64,000 nt of DNA from Linnemannia hyalina (Eukaryota > Mortierellomycota > Mortierellomycetes > Mortierellales > Mortierellaceae), in contig JAHRHY010000036.1 in NCBI GenBank assembly GCA_019671135.1, positions 1 to 64,000 of the forward strand, written 5' to 3'. Positions 42,223 through 54,748 of the stretch are shown here, piece by piece. Position 1 is the stretch's first letter. Each line of letters opens with the position of its first letter. Position numbers and translations under genes: made by a program. A model generated the notes under the pieces. That model was not told the origin of the DNA, searched no databases, and saw only the letters and a list, made by a program, of their open reading frames with translations.

Positions 42223-42350
42223 TACTCTCTTTAACAAACTCTTTGAACTATCAATGTTCTATGTGTTTAAAGGTCAATTACCTGTATAATCAGTTAACAC
42301 CCCCCTCGGACGTTGTTCTATATATTTATATATTTAAATATAAGTATTAA

Positions 42351-42420
42351 TTGGATGTAGTTTAAATTAAAGCGCTCGATTCCAATTGAGAAACTGGAGG
42401 TTCAAGTCCTCTCATTCTTG
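42351..42420 (+). tRNA. tRNA, Gly(UCC) or Trp(CCA) (copy 3)
   Basis: As 1912-1981, with the same six-base loop. Confidence 0.6.
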
Positions 42421-42563
42421 AAATACTTAATAAACATTTACTAATGGCAAGTTTGTCTAAGTAAATTAAGAACAATTTTATATTGTTTTATAAGTGTAAA
42501 ATTACTATAAAATAATGATTGATTTCATTATTTAATTTAGCTTACCCTAAGTAGGCTAAAATT

Positions 42564-43409
42564 ATGGGATTTATTATAAATTATAATATGCAAAATAACT
42601 ATTTACAAGCAGGTTTATTAAATAGAAGTTTTGATGTAATCAAAACTTTTACTGTTATAGGAGCTTCTGCCTCTTTATTTTCACTACTTAATGAAATTAG
42701 AAAAGATACTATTAATGGGAAATATAGACATACACAAAAAAGGTTAGATGAAGCTGAGGAGCTAAGAAAAAGAGCTGAACTTGAGGCTTATAACTCGAAG
42801 ATAGAGTTAGAGACACTTAAGATGAAGATCCAAACTTTGGAGGAAAATTTAAAAATTTCCAATAAACCTGAGTTTATTCAAAAAGAGGAATTAAAGGAGC
42901 TAGTTTCTAATAATTTTACTACTGAAACTAACTTAACATCTACAAAGATAGAGTATTTAAAAAATAATTTCTCTTTAAATTCTAATCAAAATTTAGGTTC
43001 TAGCGAAGGTATAAATTCTTTTTCTTGGGAAAATATGAAGTTATTTTTAAATAATGCAAATACTGCAGATACTGGGAATAATCTAATACCTATAACAAAT
43101 AAAGAAAATGCTGAGGTATTATCAACTAATGGATCAGATTCTCTATATTTGTTATTTCAATATGCTTATGCTACGGTTTCATTACTTTTGGTTATTGGTC
43201 TATGTTTAATTACAATAGGAATATATTTTCTTAATAATTATTTTATAGAACAGTATAATTTGGAAATTAAATTTCCAAGAATAATTAAGTTTGTTAAATA
43301 TTATCGATATTTATCTTATTACTCAGTTATTTTTAATGGATTATTAATTGTGGTGTCATATATGTCTTTATTAATATTATCAATTTTTATTTTAATAGAT
43401 TTACAGTAG
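42564..43409 (+). CDS. ORF281, coiled-coil membrane protein (copy 3)
   Basis: Identical to 24653-25498. Confidence 0.7.
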   Translation: MGFIINYNMQNNYLQAGLLNRSFDVIKTFTVIGASASLFSLLNEIRKDTINGKYRHTQKRLDEAEELRKRAELEAYNSKIELETLKMKIQTLEENLKISNKPEFIQKEELKELVSNNFTTETNLTSTKIEYLKNNFSLNSNQNLGSSEGINSFSWENMKLFLNNANTADTGNNLIPITNKENAEVLSTNGSDSLYLLFQYAYATVSLLLVIGLCLITIGIYFLNNYFIEQYNLEIKFPRIIKFVKYYRYLSYYSVIFNGLLIVVSYMSLLILSIFILIDLQ

Positions 43410-43744
43410 TTCCATATCTTTTAAAATAGCAATTTTCAAAAATTATCTTACTTTAGTTTATCACGGATTAATACAAGGTAATAGAAAATTCATTATTTAT
43501 GGACTTTTTGCTACTATTGCCTTAGCAATACTTTTCACTGGTTTCAAGAATTTTAGCATTAACCCTTTTTTAATATTTTATTATTTTAATTAAATGTTCT
43601 AATTAGGGATAGAGATAATATAAACTGAATTAGGGTTTATTTTTATAAAATAAAATATGTAAATGTATATACTTTATTTGGGACTATTTAAAACACCCCC
43701 CCCCCCTTTTTTTATTTTAAACTTATTAACTCATATTTACTATA

Positions 43745-43797
43745 TTTGCTTTAACTGAAGCAATTGGGTTATTCGCTTTAATGATGGCACTCATAAA
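43745..43797 (+). pseudogene. atp9: Displaced atp9 3' end with deletion (copy 3)
   Basis: As 3308-3358. Confidence 0.7.
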
Positions 43798-44034
43798 GAA
43801 CCGGAATTAAACACCCCCCCCTATCATAATTGCCTTTCATTATTGCTTTTATTTTATCTACATGATAATGACTTTTATAGACTTAACATTACTAAACTAT
43901 ATAGCATATCATCTTTAGCCATGAAAACATATACTAGTAATAGAAGTAAAATCTTCCGCCTGTAATTTATATTCTAAAATCTAATAACACCTATTTTTAT
44001 ATCGTTACCGAAAATACTATTCTTAATATAAAAA

Positions 44035-44083
44035 TATGGGTACTCTAACTTTAGTTTAGAAATATTAGAGTATTGTGAGATAG
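44035..44083 (+). pseudogene. GIY-YIG endonuclease scrap (copy 3)
   Basis: As 3595-3645. Confidence 0.6.
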
Positions 44084-44146
44084 GGGGGGGGGTGTTTAGT
44101 TTAATTATTCATTAAACTAAATATTGCTTTAATGAAATAACTAATC

Positions 44147-44308
44147 CTAGTTTAACTGTTCGTTAAGCCAAGCTAAGTATTTCTCTAAAGATACTGCTTC
44201 GATTACGATAGGCATAAATCCATGGTTTACACCACAAATCTCGCTACATTGCCCGTAGAATAAACCTTCTCTATTAATGAAAGTAGAAGTTTGGTTTAAT
44301 CGACCAGG
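44147..44308 (-). pseudogene. cox2: Displaced cox2 3' end (copy 3)
   Basis: As 23753-23914. Confidence 0.9.
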
Positions 44309-44332
44309 GATTTAAGTAGAGGAGGTGTTTAT

Positions 44333-45128
44333 TTTATGACATAAAGTATAATAAAAAACTTAAAAATATTATTCCTCCTATTATACTAATATAACCAAGG
44401 ATTGTAAAACCTGTAACATATAATACTTTCGTTTTTTCAAACAATAATATTAATTTATTAAAGAATCTCAACAATGGTTGGTGTTTTATTAGTGATGATA
44501 TTTTGGATGCATATCTTAGAAGTAATAGTCGTAATAAAATAAAATTAAAAACATTGTATCCCTATTATTAATAATATTATACTAACAGATAATAGAAGCT
44601 ATTATAGGGTCTTCTGCTATAGGGTCTAAATTCCTTAAAGGATTAAAGATATATCACCACTTCTAATGGACAGCCGAATTATTAGCTCCGGTATGGAAGG
44701 ATTAACTTCCTCAACAGTAATAGAAAAGTTTGGTCTATGAGCTCTATTAATAGCATATATACCTAAACCGTACATCGTACCAATTGCTAAGCCTGTAGCA
44801 GTCATGATTCCTTTAGTCTGGAATGTTTCCTGAAATATTTCAGATGCCCATACTCCAGATTTTAGACCATAATAACCCATATATCCAGCAAGACCAGAAA
44901 TACCAAGATACCCTGTATATTGCCCTAGTTTTCTTGGTATTGTTTCAAACGTATAGGTCCTTCCCGAAGGGGGAGGAAACATCATTAACTGTTTCATCTG
45001 CACAATAAATAATATTATCATTAAAAAGAATGAAAGAATAGATATAAAATAGAATAATATAGATAAGTTTAATAATATAAACACGTAAGAAAAAATAATG
45101 AAAAAAAATTAAATAATTTGAATAACAT
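44333..45128 (-). pseudogene. Broken accessory membrane ORF (copy 3)
   Basis: Here GTATAGGTCC lacks one base relative to the other copies, which joins RTYT to FETIPRKLGQ in frame, while an extra base in the C/G run just before it offsets this. Copy 3 thus hints that the break near residue 60 in the other copies may be a base-count error. Confidence 0.55.
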
Positions 45129-45176
45129 TGTAAAATAAAAAATAGTCTCGTACAAAAAAAGAAATTTAATCATATA
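45129..45176 (-). promoter_or_regulatory. Captured cox2 5' leader (copy 3)
   Basis: As 22886-22932. Confidence 0.65.
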
Positions 45177-45369
45177 TTTATTATAACAATCATAGCCACT
45201 TATATTTATTTATTAAAATATTTAGTATTAATAAGGCCCTAGGGAGTAACTCTCCCGGAAATAATTTTAATCTTGAATAGTTAGGAGGTGTTAAAAGGCA
45301 ATGTTAAACTGTAGCATCAGCTTTTAACTGAGATAGAAGTATCATTCCAGATACTTATTATTTGAGATT

Positions 45370-46319
45370 TTAACTCTGGTGTCGCATTTTGTGGTTTTTC
45401 TTGAACCTCTTAAACTTAAATTAAATCTCGGATTTTAAGAAGTTTTATTAACGTAATCGCTTTAATCCCATAGATAGGATATTTCTCAAGAAAGGAAGAA
45501 GAATATTATATATTGTATCTTCAGAACCACCAATTTTAACGAAATTGCTTTATCGTTAACTTTTGATATAACAAGGGTTTATTAATATCAAAGTAATCTT
45601 TTATAGATTGTAATAATAAATAATTATCTTGATGTTGTGTAAACCCTATTTTTATTCTACCAAAATAAACTACTCCAAGTTTTGGTAATTAAAGATAAAT
45701 AACCATCACCTGCAAGGAAAACCACTGATATAATTAGGATCTAAAGGATATATCCTGGAGTGTTAGGATTACAGTGTAGATTAATGTTATTATTAAACAA
45801 TCGTTCTGTATTAGAATGAGCTTTAATTAATTTAATCTCACTAAGGCCTTCAATAGTTAAATGTCCTTTATTTTTGATAATCTCTAATCCCTTAAGCCAA
45901 TCCAAGTAATCTAAATGTTTAGTACCTCTTAAGGGATATTTAATAAAGAAAGGAATTATAATGTTAAAAATGCTATTTTGATCTGACACTGTATAATCTA
46001 AGCAATCTTTAACATCTATCTTGCTAATATTACCACAATTAAAATACTCTTTAACCATATATAATAATACAATATCTCGTTTATGAGCAGTAATTCTAAA
46101 TCGGGGTTTAACACTAAATCCTGTATTTATAGTTTTAGAGTTTGAAATAGAGAAATCAAAACAACCCTCAGCATCAGTTAAACCGGTAATAAACCAAGGG
46201 GATAAATGAGTAGGTACTTGAGGTGTATCTAATTTAAAAGATTCTTTACGATCTTTTGAGTAACTAATTAGTATAGAGGACATGCTTAAAGTTAGTAATC
46301 CTTCTTCACTCAGGGGGGA
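45370..46319 (-). pseudogene. LAGLIDADG part of the cox2 fusion, 3' end frameshifted (copy 3)
   Basis: Continuous with cox2 down to about 45741 (through NTPGYIL), confirming the in-frame fusion seen in copy 4. The last 120 codons are broken by indels. Confidence 0.8.
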
Positions 46320-47093
46320 GTTTAATTGTTCGTTTAACCAAGCTAAGTATTTCTCTAAAGAAACAGCTTCGATTACGATTGGCATAAACCCGTGGTTAAC
46401 ACCACATATTTCTGAACATTGTCCGTAGAATAATCCTTCTCTATTGATAATAGTAGAAGTTTGATTTAATCTTCCTGGAACACAATCTAATTTAAGACCT
46501 AAAGCAGGAACAGCAAAAGAATGAATTACATCACTACCAGTTAAGATGAATCTTACATGAGTGTCTACTGGTAATACAACCCGGTTATCTACCTCAAGAA
46601 GTCTGAATTGACCCTCTTCCAAGTCGGCTTCAGGTATCATGAAACTATCAAAAGCGATTGGTTCTCCAGAATCTGAGATATAATCAGAGTATTCATAACT
46701 CCAGAACCATTGAGAACCTACAGCTTTAACAGTAATAGCAGGATCTATAACTTCATCCATTAAGTATAATAATCTGAAACTAGGGAAAGCAATAGCTACT
46801 AATTACTAATGCTGGAGTAACTGTCAAATTAATTCTATAACTGTACCATGAGTGAAGTATTTGTATACTATAGGATTAGTTCTCGTATTGAATTTAATAA
46901 TAATAGTAACCTAACATCCAAGATACACCGATAACGATTATTACTAAATAGAACATAATTTGATCGTGAAGAATCTACAATTCCATCGAAAGATGGTGAT
47001 GCACCGTCTTGGAATGCAAGGTTGCCAAGGTTCCGCTACGTCACAATGAGCAGTAGGGAAAAAGTTGAAAAAGTTAAATAATTTTGATAACAG
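46320..47093 (-). pseudogene. cox2: cox2, 5' part frameshifted (copy 3)
   Basis: The C-terminal two thirds is intact and fused to the endonuclease. Indels near 46800, 46910, 46970 and 47020 break the N-terminal part, and the ATG reads CTG. Confidence 0.85.
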
Positions 47094-47291
47094 TGTAATT
47101 TTAAAAAGGGTCGCGTACAAAAAAAGAAATTTAATCTATATATATTTCAACGGTTATGGCACTTACATCAATAAGGGTTATTATGCAAATAGGAGGGTGT
47201 TAGATTATAAAGGTTAAAATATATTTAGAGTCTTTATAATTAAGCGATTTATATGATAATGATATATTATACCCCTATCATTAATAATAAT

Positions 47292-48160
47292 TTAGATGTT
47301 CTTATCCTCCTTTGAAGTAGCTCCTAGACAAGAATCGCGGATTGAAAAGAGTGGTGATAATACCCACTTACCTTGAAAATAATTTACCATTATTAGTGTA
47401 AACGTACTATTGTATTTTTATCTACCTTAAAACTCAGCAGCTTTACGATAGGAATTAAAAGTATTAATTAATTAAAGATCTATCACAATTATAAACATAA
47501 ATGCAAGTACCTTAGTAATACTGATCTGATCTTTTCTTAGTCCCTTCTGATAAAGTTTTTTCCTATGTTGGCTTCACTAATTTTAGCTTTGTGGCCTCAG
47601 TAATACTTTACCTGTAAGAGCTTCACTATCTTAAGCTTAGTTTCTTCCGATAAATTTTACCGGTATGAGCTTCACTCATTTTTTTCTTTTGTAAGTTGAG
47701 TAGCTATTTTTCCTGTTAAAGCTTCACTCATTTTAGCTCGCATTTCTGGGGGGTAAATTTTTCCAAATAATGGACTTTTATCTCCTGAAAGAGCTTCACT
47801 AATTCTTATTCGTATTTCAGGAAGATGTTTATATCCTAATGAACTACCAGCTACTTTAAGGATATTATATTCAGGCGCCGCCAGCCCCCGTAAGAGGGGC
47901 ATCTTAAAAACAAGTTTTAATTTATTTATTAATTAAAACAGCCTTTGGCTCGTTAGAGACACAGGCGTGCCGCAGGGAAGTATAAAATAAAGGGGCCGTG
48001 CCGGAGGGAAGGGCTCAAGAGTATCAAGATAATATTGTTTCCGTGAGAGAATCAATTCCGTACATCTTCTTTCGATAAATTTTCTTATATTGATATATTC
48101 GAAAATAAATAAAGAAAATGCAGAATGAGTATGAGTAATAATAGCATTACAGATATACAT
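47292..48160 (-). pseudogene. Decayed GIY-YIG/NUMOD3 endonuclease (copy 3)
   Basis: As 59863-60735 with extra indels. Confidence 0.75.
47874..48011 (-). mobile_element. 139-bp GC-rich insert (copy 3, first site)
   Basis: As 60012-60150. Confidence 0.6.
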
Positions 48161-48224
48161 GTTTTTTTTATTATTTTATTTATTATAAAGAAATAATAGA
48201 TTAAATTATATTATTTTTTGTATT

Positions 48225-48294
48225 TGCTCCGAGGATGAATCGAACAACCGTAAAAGGTTTTTCAAACCTCTACTTTACCACTAAGCTATCGGGC
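48225..48294 (-). tRNA. trnF: tRNA-Phe(GAA), one acceptor base missing (copy 3)
   Basis: As 19779-19849 with one C lost from the 5' acceptor strand. Confidence 0.85.
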
Positions 48295-48647
48295 TATTTT
48301 TTTAAACAGGGATTTTAAAGCCTTTCTTAAATCTTATAGTAATTCTATATTAATATTTCTTATTAATAATTGTATTAAGCCATAAATATATTCGGAATTG
48401 ATTTTCCTTTATTTTCTATATATACATTTCTTTAAATTCTGCACTATTTAAATATATTTTTCTGGTTTATTTGAAATAAGCCATTTTTTTTAATTGAATA
48501 TCTAAATCTTCGTTATTTGGAATTTCATTAATTTTATTATTTAATGGGAAAAAACACATGGTAATTTCGAGATTGTCTATATAAGAATTTAAAATATAAG
48601 TATATTTTTTATAAAAGTTTCCTCGTTTTATTAAGGGGGGTGTTAAA

Positions 48648-48710
48648 CTATTTAGTTTTAGTACCTAAATTGAATAACGTGTTTTCGAGAATACTTACTA
48701 CTGGTAAGAT
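48648..48710 (-). pseudogene. cob: Second displaced cob 3' end (copy 3)
   Basis: As 19361-19423. Confidence 0.88.
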
Positions 48711-48803
48711 TATCTAAGAAAAGGTATTAATATTGGTATATATTTGACTTGTAAAATAATAATTTAATTGTTTATATTGTAAAACAATAATTCATAATTA
48801 AAA

Positions 48804-50173
48804 TTATAGGGAGGTGTTTACATTAATTTTATTTTTATCGTTTTTTATTATTTATTAATGATTTATAACTCCAAATACTAATAAGAATTAGATATAACTT
48901 CTTTATTGTGTATAAAATACATATCAAAAGTATCTATTAATGCATATGTAATAACCATCGCTAACGCGATGGAAAAGCTATAGAAAGATTAACCAGAACC
49001 AAAATAAGATATTCTAAATATGTTTTCTATTTAAATTAATATACATTAAAATATATTTATTTTTAAAATAATTATCAAGAGTAGTACCATATTTATTAAT
49101 TACACTAATAATAGTTAAACCAAATCACAGCGTATAAACTTAAAAATAATACGAATAATAATACTAATTCAAGTTTATAGTATTACGTTGTAATGAGACA
49201 TATTTAATAAATCACCACATTCCAACACAGAGTTAATATTATAACTATCACTAATTTTATAATACTCTTCATTAGAAATATTGGATGTGGAAGTATTCTC
49301 TATTATAGAAAGATTGTCTACATTAGAATTTGAAGCAGAAGTAGTAGAGGGTATTCTATTTAAAGTTAACTCATCATTTTCTATTTTAGCATTAATTGAA
49401 TAATCACCAACTTTAATGTTAGTGTCTATTTCATATTTAGGTATATTTTTAACAGGGATATTAGCGCTAATTGTACTATTAGAGCTTGTCTCAACAATGT
49501 TAGCATCTTTACCGTATAAAATATTTAAATAATTTCTAACACTTAAATAAGAAGCTATTAATGAAGATACAGCGATAGTGGTACCAGCTCTAGTCTGAGG
49601 AGGTAATGTTTTTAATATTTTTGATGCTCCAATACCAATACCTGTTGCTGCAGCACCTAATCCAACTATTTTAAAAGAATCTCCCGCAGGGTGATTCAGC
49701 CCAAGGGCAGAATCTTTAAAATCAGCAAGAATACTAAAATTTAAATTAACACCTTTTGAAGATTCAACAGCAGAGGCTGAATCAATATTAGGTTGATTAT
49801 CAGCTACAATTGTGTTTTTACTAGACTCTGATGCTAATATAGAACTATCAACCGAACCTAATACATTACTTGAATCAGATGTAATGTATTTACGTTTTTT
49901 AGAAAAAGATTCAACGCCACTTTCTGGTGAACTAGTTCCTTCATTAATATCATCCATACAATAAAGAACATTATCATTTAAAGTAAGTATAATAAAAGAA
50001 TAAATTACTACAATAATAAAAACTTTAAAAACAATATTATTAACTAAATAAATATAATAATAAAATAGAACATTTAATATATTATTCGTAGAAAAAGGCA
50101 TAGCATTAGAAAGGACAGGGGATAAAGATTTAGAGGAACAAGATAATAAAGGGAAATTTGTTAAGTGTAACAT
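48804..50173 (-). pseudogene. ORF454, 3' third frameshifted (copy 3)
   Basis: The first 330 codons match copy 2; single-base changes at about 48845-49190 break the rest. Confidence 0.7.
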
Positions 50174-51015
50174 TGTGTTTTTTAGGTTGAGCTGAAGCGG
50201 TGGCTCTCCGCAGGCGGGGAGGTTTTTATAAAAAAAATATAAAAACCCCTTAGGTTGTACATTCGTACGAGAAAATGGCTTTGCTTTAAATCCAATGTTT
50301 TACTGCCCTGGGGGGCCCCCACCCTCCGAAGGAGGGCCGGGCCTCTGTTACCGAGGTGATTCAATTTCAATAAATGGATTGATTCAACAATGGGATTTCT
50401 CCAGAGTAACACAGGATAAAGGCAAAAGAAGAGGGGTTAGAGAGAAAACATAAGGTTAGCTACTGCGAAAGGCAGTAGGCGAAGCCAAGGGTTTTCCCTA
50501 ATTTTGGGGGTAAGGAATTCGCATCCTCATACGATTTGGCTGTTCGTTAACAGCAGGGGTTATTTATACTCGCTCTGTTACGAGTAATTTATAGAAAATA
50601 AGAGGGATAATGATTAACTAGGTCTCTCAGGTGCCTTTATAAATAAATGTTTGGGCCGGGGACCTCTGCAGAAATGCGGAGGTGGGCCCCCGGATAATAT
50701 AAATTAAAAACTCAATCCTTCGGCGAATTAAAAATTTTATTTTTAACATTTAGAAAATAAAAGGCCTTGAACACGTAATATATTCCAATATAGAATTATC
50801 TATCTCTAAAGGGGAGTACCTTTTATTTAAAACCGACTAATTACTGTTACACATTTATTATTTTACCACCGGGAGTCCATTTTTAACTCCAGCGATTGAA
50901 CGGGTACATAAAAAATTATTAATTAATTTTTTATTAAAAGTTATTTTACTCCGCGCGACATGGAATTATTTCTTCAATAGCAAGCTTCAAAGTTATATGT
51001 TTCTGAAAAAATAAT
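50174..51015. other. GC-rich intergenic spacer (copy 3)
   Basis: Mirror of 17059-17901. Confidence 0.6.
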
Positions 51016-51030
51016 TGGGGGGGTGTTAAA

Positions 51031-51183
51031 CTATTTAGTTGTTTTAGTTCCTAAATCGAATAACGTATTTTCGATTATTCCTACTACTGGTAAGATTACT
51101 AAGAAGTAAGAGAAATAGAAAATAGTAGAAACTTGTCCAATTTCTACTAATGGGCTTTCTGGATGGTTCGCACCTATCCACAA
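51031..51183 (-). pseudogene. cob: First displaced cob 3' end (copy 3)
   Basis: As 16892-17044. Confidence 0.9.
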
Positions 51184-51207
51184 AGCCTGCCGAGAAAAGG
51201 TACACAC

Positions 51208-51954
51208 CTAAGCAGCCTTATTATAAGAATTAAAAGGCTCAGATGAAAGGATACACATCTTAAATACTTTTTTTGTATCTATGTATCTATAAATAGATTT
51301 TCGATGACAATTAAAATATATCGCAGCCTCAGTATAAGAATTAAATACCTTAAGAGGGTTAGAGGATTGTAAATCCTCGTAAACATATACTTTCTTAGAT
51401 AATATGTTTTTATCCCCAGTACGACCAAACATAGGATTGTTAACTCCTTTGTTATTAGAAGAAAATTTATCGATAACCTCAGGAGAATGTTTAAACCCTA
51501 AGGATTTACCAGCAAGCTTTAATATATTATAATGAGGAGATAGAAGGTCTAAGTAGTATTGCTCTCTTTCAAGAACTAATTTCCTAGCTTCAGGTTTCGT
51601 CATGTCCTTAATGTCTATATATTCAAGAATCATCAAAGAAAATGTTGAGTAACCATGAAGTCTTAAAGCATTATTGATATATCTATTTTTCCCAGCTTCT
51701 AAATAGCTAAGATTATAGTAACGTCTAATACGCACAGATAACTCCATTCCGGATCCTACGTAGGTTTTCCCGGACTCCACATGCTGCCATTGATAAATTC
51801 CAGTCTTATCTTTATTATCAGATAAAATTTTGAATTTTTCGAGATCAGCATTAGAATAAATCATAACAGGAGTCACCGGTGTGGAAGAAGCATTTGACAA
51901 TTGAGTATATTGTCGAAATTGAACCATTGAGTTATTGTTGAAAAAGTTTAACAT
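51208..51954 (-). CDS. GIY-YIG homing endonuclease ORF248 (copy 3)
   Basis: Identical to 16121-16867, with the captured cox2-type leader at 51955-52010. Confidence 0.92.
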   Translation of the reverse strand: MLNFFNNNSMVQFRQYTQLSNASSTPVTPVMIYSNADLEKFKILSDNKDKTGIYQWQHVESGKTYVGSGMELSVRIRRYYNLSYLEAGKNRYINNALRLHGYSTFSLMILEYIDIKDMTKPEARKLVLEREQYYLDLLSPHYNILKLAGKSLGFKHSPEVIDKFSSNNKGVNNPMFGRTGDKNILSKKVYVYEDLQSSNPLKVFNSYTEAAIYFNCHRKSIYRYIDTKKVFKMCILSSEPFNSYNKAA

Positions 51955-52119
51955 ATATATTTAAAAAAAGGGTCTCGTACAAAAAAAGAAATTTAATCAT
52001 ATATATGTGCACCTATCATAGCCTTAAAAAAAGTGTGCACCCTAATTTGGATTGTTAATAGTTGAAATTAAAAGTGCTTTAAAGGATATTCTTAATTAAT
52101 GGTGGGGGGGGGTGTTAAA

Positions 52120-53277
52120 CTATTTAGTTTTTGTACCTAAATCGAATAACGTGTTTTCTATGATTCCTACTACTGGTAAGATTACTAAGAAGTAAGAGAA
52201 ATAGAATACTGTAGATACTTGACCTATCTCAACAAGAGGTGATTCTGGATGGTTAGCTCCGATCCAACCTAATATTAAGAAGTTAGCCACGAATAACCAG
52301 AAGAAGAATTTCATGATTGGTCTAAATTGCATAGATCTAATTCTAGAAGTATCCAAGAATGGAGTAGCTAATAAAATTAAGATGGCAGCAACCATCCCTA
52401 TTACACCCAATAATTTATGAGGTATTGATCTTAAAATTGCATAAAATGGTAAAAGATAGAATTCTGGTACAATTGAGATAGGAGTAACTAAAGGATTTGC
52501 TGGGATATAGTTATCACTTTCTCCAAAGAAATTTGGATTAAAGAATACAAAATATGCAAATAAGAAGAAGAAAACAAAAAGACCTACTAAATCTTTGAAG
52601 CTATAGTAAGGATGGAATCTTATTCTATCTACATTTGAAGTAATTCCAAGAGGATTATTTGATCCGTGCTCGTGTAGAGCTATAAAATGAGCTATTACTA
52701 AAGCAGCTAAAATAAATGGTAATAAATAATGTAAACTGAAGAATCTGTTTAAAGTAGGATTACCTACAGAGAATCCACCCCATAAGAATTCTACAAAATC
52801 ATTACCTATCCACGGTATTGCTGACATTAAGTTTGTAATTACTGTTGCACCCCAAAAAGACATTTGTCCATAAGGAAGAACATAACCTAAGAATCCAGTT
52901 ATTATTAATAATAAGAAGATAATTACACCTATTGACCATAACATTACTCTTGGTGCTTTATAAGAACCGTAATATAATCCTTTAGCCATATGGATATATA
53001 TGAAAATAAAGAAGAATGCAGCTCCATTTGCATGGAAATATCTTATCATCCAACCATAGTTTACATCTCTCATAATATGTTCTACACTAATAAAGGCTAA
53101 ATCTACATGTGGTACATAATGCATTGCTAATGTAACACCTGTAGCGATTTGAATTACTAATACAACACCAAGAAGACTTCCATAATTCCATAAATATGAA
53201 ATATTTGAAGGAGATGGTGAATCTATTACATAACTATTAACTAAACTTAAAAATGGATGGGTTTTTAAAAGTTTCAA
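52120..53277 (-). CDS. cob: Cytochrome b (copy 3)
   Basis: Identical to 14798-15955; motif at 52103-52119. Confidence 0.98.
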   Translation of the reverse strand: MKLLKTHPFLSLVNSYVIDSPSPSNISYLWNYGSLLGVVLVIQIATGVTLAMHYVPHVDLAFISVEHIMRDVNYGWMIRYFHANGAAFFFIFIYIHMAKGLYYGSYKAPRVMLWSIGVIIFLLLIITGFLGYVLPYGQMSFWGATVITNLMSAIPWIGNDFVEFLWGGFSVGNPTLNRFFSLHYLLPFILAALVIAHFIALHEHGSNNPLGITSNVDRIRFHPYYSFKDLVGLFVFFFLFAYFVFFNPNFFGESDNYIPANPLVTPISIVPEFYLLPFYAILRSIPHKLLGVIGMVAAILILLATPFLDTSRIRSMQFRPIMKFFFWLFVANFLILGWIGANHPESPLVEIGQVSTVFYFSYFLVILPVVGIIENTLFDLGTKTK

Positions 53278-54002
53278 AATATTTTTTATTCTTTTTATAT
53301 TCCTTATTCTTACGTCTCTTTATTAAATCATAATTATAAAAACTATGTCTCATTAAGACGAATAAATGAATAAGGTATACTTCTTTATAGAAGCATATTG
53401 TTTTTATTATCTTTTTTATTTTTTATCTTTTCTTATAAAATAGTTTCGCCTACTTGACGAAGACGATATATCGTTCACCAATGGTGAACGATACTAAGTT
53501 TATTAAAATCCCAGTACGATGAATTTTTATGTGCTTACATTACCTCTTCCCGGGATAATAAGGAACTATCCCTGAAAATAGGCCATAAAAACAGGCCTAT
53601 ACCAAGCCTAAAGACTTGGAAGGTAGTACCACTCACTCCCGGGCCAAACATTTAATACTTAAAAAGTCCAATCATCCATTTCACCCCTTCGAATCAAGGG
53701 GCAATTTTAATTATGGGTGATTGATCATCTCCGGCCCGGGCAACTTTTGCATTATTCTTTTAAGAATAGAACTCTTTATAAGACTTATTTGTTCTTTTTC
53801 CTAAGAGAAAATTTATAATAAAAGGTTCCGCGAGGGGACCTGCCGGAGGCAGGAAGAAAATTTTATGAAAAATAATAAAAAAAACAAAATTAGTTTTTAA
53901 TTTAAGGTTATTATTTAACCACCTCAGATAATATATAATTATTCGGGTTTAATATTTAACTAAATAAATACTTTAATCTATTATAAAAATATAATTAATA
54001 TA
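53278..54002. other. Hairpin-rich spacer upstream of cob (copy 3, shortened by axis 3)
   Basis: As 13872-14797 but turning back before the AT-rich segment next to trnM. Confidence 0.7.
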
Positions 54003-54046
54003 TTATTGAATAGTAGCAGTAAATATATTAATATATATTTTATAAT
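53980..54046. other. Mirror axis 3 (about 21-base spacer)
   Basis: The arm ending at 54002 pairs with the arm starting at 54024 (x with 108026-x), with a small indel close to the axis. In unit coordinates it lies roughly 200 bases from axis 1, so the turning point is not fixed. Confidence 0.93.
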
Positions 54047-54748
54047 AGATTAAAGTATTTATTAGTTAAATATTAAACCCGAATAATTATATATTATCTG
54101 AGGTGGTTAAATAATAACCTTAAATTAAAAACTAATTTGTTTTTTTTATTATTTTTCATAAAATTTTCTTCCTGCCTCCGGCAGGTCCCCTCGCGGAACC
54201 TTTTATTATAAATTTTCTCTTAGGAAAAAGAACAAATAAGTCTTATATAAGAGTTCTATTCTTAAAAGAATAATGCAAAAGTTGCCCGGGCCGGAGATGA
54301 TCAATCACCCATAATTAAAATTGCCCCTTGATTCGAAGGGGTGAAATGGATGATTGGACTTTTTAAGTATTAAATGTTTGGCCCGGGAGTGAGTGGTACT
54401 ACCTTCCAAGTCTTTAGGCTTGGTATAGGCCTGTTTTTATGGCCTATTTTCAGGGATAGTTCCTTATTATCCCGGGAAGAGGTAATGTAAGCACATAAAA
54501 ATTCATCGTACTGGGATTTTAATAAACTTAGTATCGTTCACCATTGGTGAACGATATATCGTCTTCGTCAAGTAGGCGAAACTATTTTATAAGAAAAGAT
54601 AAAAAATAAAAAAAGATAATAAAAACAATATGCTTCTATAAAGAAGTATACCTTATTCATTTATTCGTCTTAATGAGACATAGTTTTTATAATTATGATT
54701 TAATAAAGAGACGTAAGAATAAGGAATATAAAAAGAATAAAAAATATT

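Noticed and set aside
44823..45008. 61-codon plus-strand frame opposite the broken membrane ORF of copy 3
   Set aside because: A shadow frame seen only because of copy-specific indels.
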